Assembly: GCA_003990705.1 (NCBI GenBank)
Contig: AP018318.1
Coordinates: forward strand, 2,173,501-2,237,500
From: Nostoc sp. HK-01
GTDB taxonomy: Bacteria; Cyanobacteriota; Cyanobacteriia; Cyanobacteriales; Nostocaceae
Length of the DNA: 64,000 bases
Direction: 5' to 3'
Notes under the pieces: model-generated
The model's database searches: none
Told to the model about the DNA's origin: nothing
The model's input: only the letters and a program-made list of their open reading frames with translations
Position numbers and translations under genes: made by a program
Shown here: positions 1 to 9,292 of the stretch, piece after piece
Layout: each line of letters starts with the position of its first letter
Numbering within the stretch: position 1 is the stretch's first letter

Positions 1-158
1 TCTGTCGGGTAGAAGCTGAGGCGTTTCAAGATATGTATGGGATTGAGCCAGAAGAACTTAATGATTTTGCTATAGATTGCTGTCGCCAACAAATTGAAGG
101 GGTATATGGCGATCGCTCTTTAGAAATGTTGCGCTTCGATAAAGCCGTGGGGATTTAA
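1..158 (+). CDS. 3' end of an unidentified protein gene
   Basis: The reading frame is open from the window edge (first full codon at base 3) to a TAA at 156-158 and gives about 51 residues ending in LRFDKAVGI. The fragment is rich in acidic residues and has a Cys-Cys pair. I do not recognise the family and the start lies outside the window. The steady codon use and a GCGATCGC-like site inside the frame fit a real cyanobacterial gene. Confidence 0.55.
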   Translation, partial: CRVEAEAFQDMYGIEPEELNDFAIDCCRQQIEGVYGDRSLEMLRFDKAVGI

Positions 159-374
159 ACTTATATGAAGTTAATTCTCATCTGAAACATCATTTTAAAG
201 CTGCTTCCCACCAACTTCGTAGAGGATGATTGATTTGTTTATCGTACATACTGGTATCACTTATTGTAACTATTTTACTGTTGCCATATATTCACGCCAA
301 ATAGTTGCAATTTATGACAACAATCTGAGAAAATGAGAAGAATATGAAAATAACCTAGCAACAAAACTACGCCT

Positions 375-767
375 GTGAAACTCGACTCTGCACCCGTAGC
401 TATTTCTGCGAAAGACCTGCCAGAATTAAAGGAAGATACTACATCTCAACTCACTACTGTAATTACTGCTAGTCACAAAAAGCGGGACTCAGCATTTGTA
501 GTGTTTGGCACAACATTCATTACCATCTTTCTTGCAGAAATTGGTGATAAAACTCAGCTATCGACTTTATTAATGAGTGCAGAATCTCATGCACCTTGGG
601 TAGTTTTTCTAGGATCGGGGGCTGCACTAATCACAACAAGTTTGCTAGGTGTACTCTTGGGTAGTTGGATATCTAGCCGCCTCAGTCCCAAAACTGTAGA
701 AAAATCCGCCGGAGTCATGTTGCTGTTAATTTCAGTGATGCTGTTTTGGGATGTATTGCAAGGTTAG
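375..767 (+). CDS. GDT1/TMEM165 (UPF0016) family half-size cation exchanger, first of a pair
   Basis: This 130-residue membrane protein carries the family signature E-I-G-D-K-T-Q near residues 56-62, followed by two more hydrophobic segments. Full-size GDT1/TMEM165/PAM71 proteins, which move Mn2+ or Ca2+, contain two such motifs; this protein has one, so it should work as a homo- or hetero-oligomer. The start is GTG. About 45 polar residues precede the first membrane segment, an unusual extension. The next gene encodes the second half-size protein 38 bp downstream. Half-size manganese exchangers (Hmx1/Hmx2) are known in Synechocystis, and I infer the same role here. Family assignment is firm; the metal is inferred. 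Confidence 0.85.
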   Translation: MKLDSAPVAISAKDLPELKEDTTSQLTTVITASHKKRDSAFVVFGTTFITIFLAEIGDKTQLSTLLMSAESHAPWVVFLGSGAALITTSLLGVLLGSWISSRLSPKTVEKSAGVMLLLISVMLFWDVLQG

Positions 768-805
768 TTTACATTGCCTATTTATTCCTTACTCGCTCTA
801 AATTT

Positions 806-1108
806 ATGGATTGGCATCTTTTAGGACTAAGCTTTATTACAGTTTTTTTATCAGAATTAGGCGACAAAAGTCAGTTAGCGGCGATCGCACTTTCGAGTCG
901 TGGTCAATCTCAAAAAGCGATATTTTTCGGTACAGCAGGCGCATTATTATTAACTAGCCTTTTAGGCGCATTGGCTGGTGGTGCGGTAGCAGAGTTATTA
1001 CCTACACGGATATTAAAAGCGATCGCGGCTATGGGTTTTGCCATCCTAGCTGCAAGGTTGTTGTTTTTTAACAATGAAGAATCGCCAGATTCGGAACCAA
1101 CACCCTAA
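806..1108 (+). CDS. GDT1/TMEM165 (UPF0016) family half-size cation exchanger, second of a pair
   Basis: The protein has about 100 residues when started at the ATG at 806, which gives MDWHLLGL and puts the first membrane segment at the N-terminus. The frame is open further upstream, but that would overlap the previous gene and add residues without family character. The signature E-L-G-D-K-S-Q lies near residues 17-23, followed by two membrane segments (roughly 35-55 and 65-85). With its upstream neighbour it probably forms a heteromeric Mn2+/Ca2+:H+ exchanger in the plasma or thylakoid membrane. A strong terminator follows 20 bp after the stop. Confidence 0.85.
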   Translation: MDWHLLGLSFITVFLSELGDKSQLAAIALSSRGQSQKAIFFGTAGALLLTSLLGALAGGAVAELLPTRILKAIAAMGFAILAARLLFFNNEESPDSEPTP

Positions 1109-1128
1109 ATTATTACTGAAAAATGAGA

Positions 1129-1160
1129 ACCCCAGTTTTACTAAAAAACTGGGGTTTTTT
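1129..1160 (+). terminator. Rho-independent terminator after the UPF0016 pair
   Basis: AACCCCAGTTTT and AAAACTGGGGTT form a stem with a very short loop, followed directly by a run of T. It lies 20 bp after the second exchanger gene and probably ends that operon. Confidence 0.85.
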
Positions 1161-1238
1161 CACATTCAATTTTTGTCACGAGTCTTCAATAAATAACGGT
1201 GGAGAAGTTTTATCCTTCCTACTCCCCATTTTCTTTAT

Positions 1239-1730
1239 TTATTCAACTTGTACCCGCCAGCATTGGCTTAACAATATTCCTCCAGTCACTAGCTTAACTG
1301 CGTCTAATATCCAGTAACCGCCGTGTAGTAAATCCATTGATGCTGGAACTGTAGCTGTTTCAAACAAATTGAGATGAATTCCAGCAGCGCACATATTTGG
1401 AGTTAAAAAGTAAGTTTCTAGCAGAGAGACTGTGAGCAAAATAATAGCAAAAACAATGGTGTTAGGATGCCAGTTATGCTTGGTTTTACTCAAAGCCAAC
1501 ACACCAGTTAAAATTACCGCAGCAGATAACAATTCAATCCGATTAAAATTCCAAAAAATTGCATAGCCAGCTGTAGTAAAACCAGCTTCGGTCATCATAC
1601 CAGAAAGATAAAGACTAGGCATTATTACCCAATCTAAAATTACGCTGGCACTTAGCCAAAAACCCAAGGTCAACATAATGGCGGGTTGCCAAATTGACCG
1701 CTTGAATGCAACTGTAGCAAGTGTATTCAT
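1239..1730 (-). CDS. Conserved four-helix membrane protein of unknown function
   Basis: The 163-residue protein has four hydrophobic segments at about 17-37, 65-81, 91-110 and 139-155. Polar residues sit between them, including an Asn-Phe-Asn-Arg stretch before the second helix and a conserved-looking HLNLFETATVP stretch around 119-129. It looks like a small integral membrane protein of the DUF4149 kind, but I cannot place it in a family with confidence. It is monocistronic: the neighbouring genes run in the opposite direction. Confidence 0.65.
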   Translation of the reverse strand: MNTLATVAFKRSIWQPAIMLTLGFWLSASVILDWVIMPSLYLSGMMTEAGFTTAGYAIFWNFNRIELLSAAVILTGVLALSKTKHNWHPNTIVFAIILLTVSLLETYFLTPNMCAAGIHLNLFETATVPASMDLLHGGYWILDAVKLVTGGILLSQCWRVQVE

Positions 1731-2005
1731 AATACGAAATAATTACTGCTCTTTTACTCTTAGTTTCTAACTTAAAGAGTGACTTTGACAACAAATATCA
1801 ATTAACTTTTACGAATTAGTATTAACTAGGAGAATAAAAATGTAACGAAAGGTAAAAAATAAAATTTATCTCTAAAGGTAAATAGTCAAATACCTGTCAT
1901 AAAAACATCTATTGTTGTGCTTGTTTATAACTGAATATGACTGAAATATCCATGCACAGCGCACTCAACATACAATATTAATAAGTAATCATCCAAAAAA
2001 AAGTT

Positions 2006-2596
2006 ATGCGTCCTAGAGTGTTGTTAGGTGCAGCGATCGCCAGCATAACCTTAATCAACGGATACCTTCTACCGCCAAGTTCTGCCATTCAATTGCAAGA
2101 TGGCACAGTGTATTTTGCACAACCACCGCGTCTAGTGAATACAATCACTACCTACAATGAGGTTTACGCATGGGGTGCGACATATTATTTTACAATCAGC
2201 TTGCCAGAAAATGCTGGAGAACCGCTACAAAGTCTAGCGATTAATCAGCGTGAAGGAGTAGACAATATTCGCTTTGATTTGAACGATAGTGTGGCTTTTG
2301 AAGGTAAGCCTTCTGGTAAAGGACAAAAGGTAGAATTACAAAATGTCGTAGGCGATGGCAAAACAAGGACTGTTACCCTAAGATTTGATCCGCCAGTGTC
2401 TCCTGGTAAAACTATTACAATTGGTCTAAAACCTTGGCAAAATCCGCGAAGTACTGGTGTTTATCTCTTTGGAGTCACGGCTTTTCCCCAAGGGGAAAAA
2501 TCTCACGGTCAATTTTTAGGTTATGGCAGATTGCAGTTTTATAACCACAGTGATTCATGGTTTCGTCCTAGAGGATTTTATGGCATTTGGCCGTAG
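2006..2596 (+). CDS. DUF2808 domain-containing exported protein
   Basis: The protein has 196 residues. A signal peptide runs to about residue 27 (cut after PSSA), and the mature part is the beta-rich DUF2808 domain, seen in the aromatic/Pro pattern YFAQPPRLV, the YYFTISLPENAGEPLQ stretch and the C-terminal GYGRLQFY. The family is common in cyanobacteria, exported or periplasmic, with no known biochemical role. The start is ATG at 2006 after an A-rich leader. The gene stands alone and converges on cyaB1. Confidence 0.85.
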   Translation: MRPRVLLGAAIASITLINGYLLPPSSAIQLQDGTVYFAQPPRLVNTITTYNEVYAWGATYYFTISLPENAGEPLQSLAINQREGVDNIRFDLNDSVAFEGKPSGKGQKVELQNVVGDGKTRTVTLRFDPPVSPGKTITIGLKPWQNPRSTGVYLFGVTAFPQGEKSHGQFLGYGRLQFYNHSDSWFRPRGFYGIWP

Positions 2597-2626
2597 TCAG
2601 CTATTTTTGTTGATCACAAAGTCTGT

Positions 2627-5218
2627 TTACTTCTCATTAAATGTCCAAACACCGTCATCCCAATCGAATTCAGTTGGTGGTGATTGTAGCCAATGCTGAC
2701 AACGCAAAAGATGTAACATCGCGGCTTTATCTTGGTTGTCATAAGCTAAAACCTTGGCAAATTCAGCCCTAGCATAAGTAAACTCACGCTTGAGGTAATA
2801 TTCACGCCCTTTGTGATAGTGTTCAATAACTTGCAATTTGTCACTAGGAATTGGGTCAGTACGTAAACCCACTAATTCATATATAGATACTGGCTCGTTT
2901 CTACCTTTAACGCGAATGTAATCTAGTTCTCTTGCCCAAATATATTCTTGGCATGGTTTAAAAGTGTTATCACTCAGAATAATGTCACAACCGTATTGTT
3001 TGCTGACACTTTCTAAGCGGGAACCGAGGTTAACACCATCACCAATGGCGGTAAATTCCATCCGCTTACTTGAGCCAATGTTGCCACTAATGACTGTATC
3101 AGAATTGATCCCAATGCCAATATTAATTCTGGGTTTATTCGCAGCGTAGCGACGTTGGTTAAATTCGTGCAGGCGATGGCGCATTTCTACGGATGTTTGT
3201 ACTGCCATCCAAGCGTGTTCTTCTAAGGGGAGCGGAGAACCAAACACAGCCATTATGGCATCACCGATATATTTATCAAGAGTGCCTTTGTGTTTAAAAA
3301 CGGCTTCTACCATTGACTCAAAATATTCATTTAGCATACTCACCACTTCTTCCGCTTCCAAATTTTCTGTCAAAGTGGTGTAACCGCGAATATCAGAGAA
3401 TAAAATGGAAACTTCTTTGCGATCGCCTCCTAGTTTGGCATCATCTAATTTGAGTAATTCTTCCGCTAATTCTTGCGTCATATAGCGGTACATAGTACTC
3501 TTGAGGCGTTTCTCATCACTAATGTCTTCCATCACCACCAACGCGCCGCGTACTTGTTGTTGGTCGCTAACATCAGCAATGGAATTAATTGATAAATTAA
3601 TACTGTGTTGTTCTGTTTCGCTACCAGTACTTATGAGTGTGCGGTCAGGATAATATTGCTGGCGGCGTTTGATATCATCTCCATGTAAGGCATCTTGAAA
3701 CCATTTGCTAAAGTCGCCTTCTTTAATGGCGATCGCTTCATTAATTAATTTACCTTCTAAACGTTCTTCTGTTTCTATACCTAGCAAGCGTTTTGCACTT
3801 TCATTAGCAGCAATAATACAACCTGATTTATCTGTAGAAATTACACCGTTAGACAGACTACGCAAAATATCCCGCTGCATTTGTTCTTGTTGCTTAACTG
3901 TGGCAAACAGTTGAGCATTTTGCAGCGCCACACCCGCTTGAATATTAAAAGCTTCCATGAAATCTTCGTCGTTGCGGTCAAAACTAGCTTGGAAGCATTC
4001 AGGTGCTTTCGGCCAAGTTACCGGGTTATAAGGCGGAAAATCCCCAGATTTCTTTTTATTTACCAGTTGTGTCACACCAATCAATTCTTGATCGGCGTTA
4101 AACACTGGCATACACAATAAACTACAGGTACGATAACCATTTTGTTGGTCAATGTGTTTGGCTGTTTCCGAGTCTTGATGATCGTACAAATCAAAAGGAA
4201 TATTCAGTGTTTTGCCAGAGACAGCGACCATACCCGCAAAACCTTTACCGATATGTACGCGTAATTCCCTGGTTGAACCGTCATCTTGAGTAATTTTCGT
4301 CCACAATTCATGGCGATCGCGATCTATTAACCACAAGGTACTGCGATCGGCGTTCATCAGTTCTTTGGCTTCGTCCATTACCCGCTTCAGGGTATCTTCT
4401 AAGTCCAGACTGCTTTGACTCAAAGACTTAATCGCTTTCATCAACGCCGCCGCTGCTCTTTGTTTTTGCGTCGCCATATAAAAAGAGCGCGATGATTCTA
4501 AAATCAAGCGAATCGAAGGCGCAAATTCCTGAAATAACTGTTCGTCGCTGTGTGTAAAACCTTTGGTATCAATTCGCTCGCCTAGTGGTGCATGGATATC
4601 ATGTATTGACTTTAATTTATTGAGTAACTGTACTACTGCCACTAACTGCCCTTGTTCATTTAACAGTGGCAAAGCCAGCATTGTATAGGTACGGTAGCCA
4701 GTAACTTTTTCTTGTGCTTGGGCAAATATCGAACGGGGATCGTTATAAAAATCAAAGGGAATATTAACTACTTGTTTTAATGTAGCGACTTCACCCGCAA
4801 TCCCTTTATCGGCGGGGATGCGAATTTCTAATGAGCGATCGCCTTCTCCCGCAGCCACAATCGACCACAGTTCTTGTTTTTCTTCATCTAATAAAAATAT
4901 AGTTGTCCGGTCTGCTCCTAATAATTCCCCAGTTTTTAAGGTAATTGACTGCAACATTTCTTGCAGAATTGTTTCAAACCCGTGAGAATCCAACATTGAC
5001 AGGGTTTGATGGACAATCTGTAACTTATGCTCGACTTCAGTCACAACTTGTTTAAAAGTATCCTGAGTCAGGGGAGCAAGAAAAGTAGAAATAGTGCCTT
5101 TTCTTCTGGCAAGAGCACCCACAGGAGCAGAATTGGGTTGTAATTGTTGATTTTCTTGGTTGTGAACACCAATAATTAAATCAGCGGTCTCCCCAACACC
5201 ACGTTGATGCACTGTCAT
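2627..5218 (-). CDS. cyaB1: Adenylate cyclase, GAF-GAF-PAS-class III catalytic domain (CyaB1 type)
   Basis: This enzyme makes cAMP from ATP. The 863 residues form GAF-A (about 80-240), GAF-B (265-440), PAS (455-570), a class III catalytic domain (about 600-800) and a C-terminal TPR-like tail. Both GAF domains carry an NIPFD motif; in Anabaena CyaB1, GAF-B binds cAMP and activates the enzyme. Catalytic residues are all present: metal-binding Asp609 (FSDIRGYT) and Asp653 (YIGDAIMA), adenine-selecting Lys649 and Thr723, transition-state Asn730 and Arg734 (GDGVNLGSR). The Lys/Thr pair predicts ATP, not GTP. Length and order match Anabaena CyaB1 (about 860 residues). Confidence 0.93.
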   Translation of the reverse strand: MTVHQRGVGETADLIIGVHNQENQQLQPNSAPVGALARRKGTISTFLAPLTQDTFKQVVTEVEHKLQIVHQTLSMLDSHGFETILQEMLQSITLKTGELLGADRTTIFLLDEEKQELWSIVAAGEGDRSLEIRIPADKGIAGEVATLKQVVNIPFDFYNDPRSIFAQAQEKVTGYRTYTMLALPLLNEQGQLVAVVQLLNKLKSIHDIHAPLGERIDTKGFTHSDEQLFQEFAPSIRLILESSRSFYMATQKQRAAAALMKAIKSLSQSSLDLEDTLKRVMDEAKELMNADRSTLWLIDRDRHELWTKITQDDGSTRELRVHIGKGFAGMVAVSGKTLNIPFDLYDHQDSETAKHIDQQNGYRTCSLLCMPVFNADQELIGVTQLVNKKKSGDFPPYNPVTWPKAPECFQASFDRNDEDFMEAFNIQAGVALQNAQLFATVKQQEQMQRDILRSLSNGVISTDKSGCIIAANESAKRLLGIETEERLEGKLINEAIAIKEGDFSKWFQDALHGDDIKRRQQYYPDRTLISTGSETEQHSINLSINSIADVSDQQQVRGALVVMEDISDEKRLKSTMYRYMTQELAEELLKLDDAKLGGDRKEVSILFSDIRGYTTLTENLEAEEVVSMLNEYFESMVEAVFKHKGTLDKYIGDAIMAVFGSPLPLEEHAWMAVQTSVEMRHRLHEFNQRRYAANKPRINIGIGINSDTVISGNIGSSKRMEFTAIGDGVNLGSRLESVSKQYGCDIILSDNTFKPCQEYIWARELDYIRVKGRNEPVSIYELVGLRTDPIPSDKLQVIEHYHKGREYYLKREFTYARAEFAKVLAYDNQDKAAMLHLLRCQHWLQSPPTEFDWDDGVWTFNEK

Positions 5219-6256
5219 AAGTAGTTTTTTATAGCAGAATTAGACTTTAGGAATAATTAACAATGTCATTAGTTTTATTTATGCTTTTCTTTTAACCATA
5301 AATGTATTGACATTACCCACAGTTTAATCCCTCATTGAGCCAGCGTCATCCTGCTTTCCCCCTGTCTTTACCCATCCTGGGTTGAATGTAATTTTGGCAA
5401 TGACAAATAAATATAGTTCATTTTTTTGCCATATTCTTTGCGGAAGATGCTTGAGCGAAAACTAAGCTGTGAGCTGGCATATTGTGGATTAGACCAGCGC
5501 AGTCAGCCATGATGGATCTAACTGACAATCTCTATGAGAGTACTATTGATATAATTCCCAAAACATTGGCTAAACTAACAGCCGAAGTTTCTGAATAGAT
5601 GGCAGTTGCAGATAATACTCTCCAATCCAGTCTCAACAAACAATCTTTGTGCGTAAATCTTAACTTACTCAAAGCCTTTCAAACCTATTTGCTATTCCCT
5701 GCCTTAACGATTAATTTTCACAACTTATTGAGGATTTTTATAAAGTATTATCTTGTATTATCCAGTGTATTTATGGCATCCAGAAAGTTTTTTTAATTTA
5801 TAGATTTATATAAATATATTTTCTATTTCTCAGCAATTATCAGCATCCCAAAACATTTTATAAATGTATTTACATAGATCTATCTTGAGGTCAATGAAAT
5901 TTGACTAAGAAGTTTGTATTGAGTTTAAAACATTTTTCAATTGATAGTTAAAGAAATATAACATTATCGGCAGCGATAATCTAGTTATAGACTACATCTC
6001 TGGCTAGATTTGGACTCTTCATAAAAATCTCTAGTTTGCCACCGTTGTTTCAAAGCTTAGTCTCTAAATCATTTGCCAATAAACATCACTATTTCATGGG
6101 CAATTGTTGACTAATTCCGGTAAATTTATCGGGATTGATGTCTTAAAAAAATGACATAAATAACTCTATTGACCACTGAAAAATATCAGATTAATGTTGT
6201 AGGTAAGTCCCACAAAGGACACTCTTAAAGCATCAAAAAATCAGGAGATTTTTCTT
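5219..6256. other. 1-kb stretch without a convincing gene
   Basis: This AT-rich spacer separates divergent cyaB1 and the copper-binding protein gene, so it holds both promoters. I see no RNA gene or IS. Two short plus-strand frames abut exactly (29 codons at 5509-5598, then 65 codons at 5599-5796), but neither has a recognisable motif or ribosome-binding site. Confidence 0.4.
6243..6248 (+). promoter_or_regulatory. Ribosome-binding site of the copper-binding protein gene
   Basis: AGGAGA lies 8 bases before the first of five consecutive ATG codons, which supports initiation at the first or one of the next ATGs. Confidence 0.6.
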
Positions 6257-6619
6257 ATGATGATGATGATGACTGAATCCATGACTTCGGAAATGCAAAC
6301 CTGCATGAACGCTTGTATGGAATGTCACAAAATGTGTATGGAAACCATGACTTACTGTATGAGTAAAGGCAGTATGCACATGGACATGAGCATGATGGGC
6401 ATGATGCGCGATTGCTCAGAGATGTGCATGATGTGTATGACTATGATGATGGGTGGTTCGGAATTCATGGGACGCACTTGTATGCTTTGTGCTGATATGT
6501 GCGATCGCTGTGCAATGGCTTGTGAAAAAATGAGCGACGATTCCAAGATGATGGAATGTGCCGCAGCTTGCCGCAAGTGTGCTGAAGCCTGCCGTTCTAT
6601 GCAAATGATGCCTGCTTAA
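6257..6619 (+). CDS. Four-helix bundle copper-binding protein (Csp/DUF326-like), Met- and Cys-rich
   Basis: The 120-residue protein has 17 Cys and about 37 Met. Cysteines repeat at 3-4 residue spacing along predicted helices (CMNACMECHKMCMETMTYC; CMLCADMCDRCAMAC; CAAACRKCAEAC), the pattern of Csp copper-storage proteins, where Cys line the core of a four-helix bundle and bind many Cu(I). There is no signal peptide, so it is probably cytosolic storage. It starts with five Met codons; the exact start among them is uncertain. The central insertion GSMHMDMSMMGMMRD adds His/Met ligands. Copper binding is inferred from family and composition. It is followed by a strong terminator. Confidence 0.85.
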   Translation: MMMMMTESMTSEMQTCMNACMECHKMCMETMTYCMSKGSMHMDMSMMGMMRDCSEMCMMCMTMMMGGSEFMGRTCMLCADMCDRCAMACEKMSDDSKMMECAAACRKCAEACRSMQMMPA

Positions 6620-6656
6620 TTTCACTACTTCGCAGAAGTTTCTCTGCAACCTATTA

Positions 6657-6694
6657 TTCAAGCGCTCAGACTTTAGCAGTCTGGGCGCTTGAAG
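6657..6694 (+). terminator. Terminator after the copper-binding protein gene
   Basis: TTCAAGCGCTCAGACT and AGTCTGGGCGCTTGAA form a 16-bp stem with one G-T mismatch and a TTAGC loop, followed by GTTTTGT. Confidence 0.75.
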
Positions 6695-6824
6695 TTTTGT
6701 CAATAAATATAGTAATTAACAATATCCCTGACTGATTTAAGACGTTTTTCCCTTCTCAACTGTGGAAATTGTTGTGGAAAACTTGGATCTATTATTTCCC
6801 GATCATCTCAACAATAAAATTTTC

Positions 6825-6831
6825 AGGAGGG
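6825..6831 (+). promoter_or_regulatory. Shine-Dalgarno that selects the second ATG
   Basis: AGGAGGG ends one base before the first ATG (6833) and four bases before the second (6836). The second ATG is better spaced, so translation probably starts at 6836. Confidence 0.6.
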
Positions 6832-6835
6832 AATG

Positions 6836-7498
6836 ATGCAAGTTGACTACAAGCAAATTCAGCAATTGATTTTGCCACCAATTTTGATGAGTTTAATAGC
6901 AGTCGGAACACTCGCTTGTCAATCAAAAATTAGTTCTTCTCCAAGTAGCCAAACGATCGCCACATCAGTTGTCTCTTTAGAAAAGTCTACTCCCAAAGCT
7001 GTAGCGCAAGTGCCAGGAATTTACCGCAGCGATCGCTTTCGGTTTCGGTTTAGTTACTCCACCAAAGATTTTGTCATAGATAACAAGATATCAACTCCTC
7101 GAAATAATGTTGCATCTCCCCTAGCGTCTGTTGATATCTGGACTAAACAACACGCCCAAAAAATTCGTGCTGGAGCATACAACGGCGGTACAGAATATCC
7201 AGCTAATGTTCAAGTAGCTGTATATAATAACCCACGCAAGTTCTCTTTGCAGCAGTGGGTGAAGCAGAGTAACGAATTTACAGGTAGCCGTGACTTTAAA
7301 TCTGCGAAAATTGCCGGACAAACGGGTGTAAAATTTCAATCTAGTGGTTTGTACGAAAACGAAAATGTGGCTTTTATCAGCCCTAAAGACTCCCGAATTA
7401 TTGTTGTGTCATTATCTAAAACTGGTTACGGCAATAATGATGCAATTTATCGCCAAGCATACCAACAGGTGGTGAATTCTTTCACATTTCTGAAATAG
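6836..7498 (+). CDS. Lipoprotein-like exported protein of unknown function
   Basis: The protein has 220 residues from the ATG at 6836. A hydrophobic segment (LILPPILMSLIAVGTLAC) ends in a Cys that could be the lipidated residue, although the lipobox T-L-A-C is not canonical. A Ser/Thr-rich linker follows, then a globular domain starting around residue 62 (RFRFRFSYSTKDFVID) that resembles the PsbP/Mog1-like fold seen in many cyanobacterial exported proteins. It ends in a helix typical of that fold (YRQAYQQVVNSFTF). The fold is a guess from pattern only. The gene is preceded by a strong Shine-Dalgarno and followed by a bidirectional terminator. Confidence 0.7.
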   Translation: MQVDYKQIQQLILPPILMSLIAVGTLACQSKISSSPSSQTIATSVVSLEKSTPKAVAQVPGIYRSDRFRFRFSYSTKDFVIDNKISTPRNNVASPLASVDIWTKQHAQKIRAGAYNGGTEYPANVQVAVYNNPRKFSLQQWVKQSNEFTGSRDFKSAKIAGQTGVKFQSSGLYENENVAFISPKDSRIIVVSLSKTGYGNNDAIYRQAYQQVVNSFTFLK

Positions 7499-7526
7499 AC
7501 AGAAATGGGTATCAATCAAAATAAAC

Positions 7527-7565
7527 AGCAGAGGAAAATGCGTTCACATCTCCTCTGCTGCTTTA
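7527..7565. terminator. Bidirectional terminator between convergent genes
   Basis: AGCAGAGGA and TCCTCTGCT form a 9-bp stem with a loop of about 15 bases; TTTAAAA follows on the plus strand. It lies between the convergent lipoprotein-like gene and the LCP gene. Confidence 0.6.
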
Positions 7566-7577
7566 AAAGTCTTTGAT

Positions 7578-9023
7578 TTAATAAGAAGACTGACTAGAAT
7601 CATTCAAAGGCATTTGGTGTTGCAACCAATCTTTGCCCACTTGGATGCTGACATCAGAATCCAGAGTACCAGTGCTTTCAACGCGCACTTCACCTATTCC
7701 CAAAACATCTCGAATTGATTCAGCACTATTGCCGTCTCCCTGTTGAGCCACAATGTGAGTTACTTCTAAAGGTTCACTCCAAGGTTTAGACACGTAAATA
7801 TTACGATATCCAGACCTTTCCAAAGCGCGAATTAAAGGTCGCAGGGTGGCGCGATCGCTACCTGTACTATCTTGAATTGCTATCCTCACAGAACCAGGAT
7901 CATTCACTTGCTGAGTTTCGGTATTTTCAGCGTTTGATTGTAAGCCAAATTGTTTAGCCATGAGTTTGGCAATCCCATTTTTGCTGGGCAACCAATAGCT
8001 GGCATCATACTCGCCTTTCTCGCTAAAACGACCTGGCAGCATTAACATCTGCATATTAGAGCGATTAGTCCGCACACTAAAACCGAATAAAGCCACTAAT
8101 TCTTCAACTGTCAAATTAGTATCAATGTGTTCTTTGACAACATTCAGAATTTTGGGTAATTGAGTCAGGGTAGCAGGGTTAAGACTTTGGTCAGTTAAAG
8201 CGCGGATTACCATTTGCTGGCGTTGAATCCGGCCGATATCTCCTAATTCATCATGACGAAAACGGAGTAATTGCAGCGTTTGCTCTCCGTTAAGATGCTG
8301 TTTGCCTGCTTTTAAATTAATATATAGATGCTGAGAATCATCTTGGTATTTCATATCTTTGGGGACATAGACTGTAACGCCACCCAAAGCATCAATGAGT
8401 TTAGCAACTCCCAGAACGTTAATCCGAATATAACGGTCAATACCAACGCCGCCCAAAAGATTGCTGACAGTTTTGGCTGTTAATGCTGGGCCGCCTTCGA
8501 CATTGGCAGCATTAATTTTTCTTGTCCCATGCCCTTCAATTTCTGTGCGGGTATCTCTAGGAACAGAGAGCATAACTATTTTTTTCGTCTCTGGGTCAAA
8601 TTTGACCAACAACATCACATCAGAGAGACCATCAAAAGAATTGACCTGCGGCAAGTAGCGAAGATTTTTCGTATCAGCGGGAGGATTTTGGACATCTGGT
8701 GGTAGTACACTCATCCCCATCACCAAAAGATTCACAGGGCGAGTTAATTCCGAAAAGCGCAATCCACCACCGGCGATCGCATCGCTATCAAAGACAGCTT
8801 CTTCTTGAGGACTGAGGTCGGCTTGTTGCAATGGCGTACTGGTTAAAGAAACTGCCAACAAAGCTCCTGCCATTGCTGACACCATTGCAATACCACTCAT
8901 ACCCACCCAGAACCACAACCAACGTCCCGATTTAGGGTTTATTGACTTTCTGCCCTTTAAGTTGGGTGTTTTTGAGTGGTTTTCTTCCGCCGAAGTTCTT
9001 TGACTGGTCACAGACTGCCTCAC
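7578..9023 (-). CDS. LytR-CpsA-Psr (LCP) family protein with LytR_C domain
   Basis: LCP proteins transfer polyprenyl-linked glycopolymers onto the cell wall. The 481 residues have a basic cytosolic N-terminus, one membrane segment at about 36-60, an extracytoplasmic LCP domain (about 95-310) and a C-terminal LytR_C-like domain (about 375-460, from SVRIAIQDSTGSD). Conserved LCP residues are visible: the Asp of LSDVMLLV, the Arg of SVPRDTR and the arginines of LLRFRHDELGDIGRIQRQQ. The start used is GTG. In a cyanobacterium the likely task is attaching wall polysaccharide to peptidoglycan. It is transcribed alone. Confidence 0.9.
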   Translation of the reverse strand: MRQSVTSQRTSAEENHSKTPNLKGRKSINPKSGRWLWFWVGMSGIAMVSAMAGALLAVSLTSTPLQQADLSPQEEAVFDSDAIAGGGLRFSELTRPVNLLVMGMSVLPPDVQNPPADTKNLRYLPQVNSFDGLSDVMLLVKFDPETKKIVMLSVPRDTRTEIEGHGTRKINAANVEGGPALTAKTVSNLLGGVGIDRYIRINVLGVAKLIDALGGVTVYVPKDMKYQDDSQHLYINLKAGKQHLNGEQTLQLLRFRHDELGDIGRIQRQQMVIRALTDQSLNPATLTQLPKILNVVKEHIDTNLTVEELVALFGFSVRTNRSNMQMLMLPGRFSEKGEYDASYWLPSKNGIAKLMAKQFGLQSNAENTETQQVNDPGSVRIAIQDSTGSDRATLRPLIRALERSGYRNIYVSKPWSEPLEVTHIVAQQGDGNSAESIRDVLGIGEVRVESTGTLDSDVSIQVGKDWLQHQMPLNDSSQSSY

Positions 9024-9292
9024 ACTTGCTGATTAAATTCGGTTAATTTGCAGATTATTAAGTATGCAAATACATCAACTCATAGTAGTTAACTCTTAAT
9101 TAACCATGTTGACTTTTCGCTATTATGTCAACCAAAACACTTATAGCAGGATTTTTCTTTTTTGGGGTAAATCCTGATATGTTTTATAGAAGTATGACAA
9201 CAATAAGTCAGTTTGACCAGAGCCTCTAGGAGATAATCTGTAAATAGCTAAAAATTCAGTAAAAATACTGTCTAGAGGTTTACTGATCAGCA

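Noticed and set aside
6352-6703. Minus-strand frames opposite the copper-binding protein
   Set aside because: They consist of His/Ile/Met runs that mirror the ATG- and TGT-rich plus strand.
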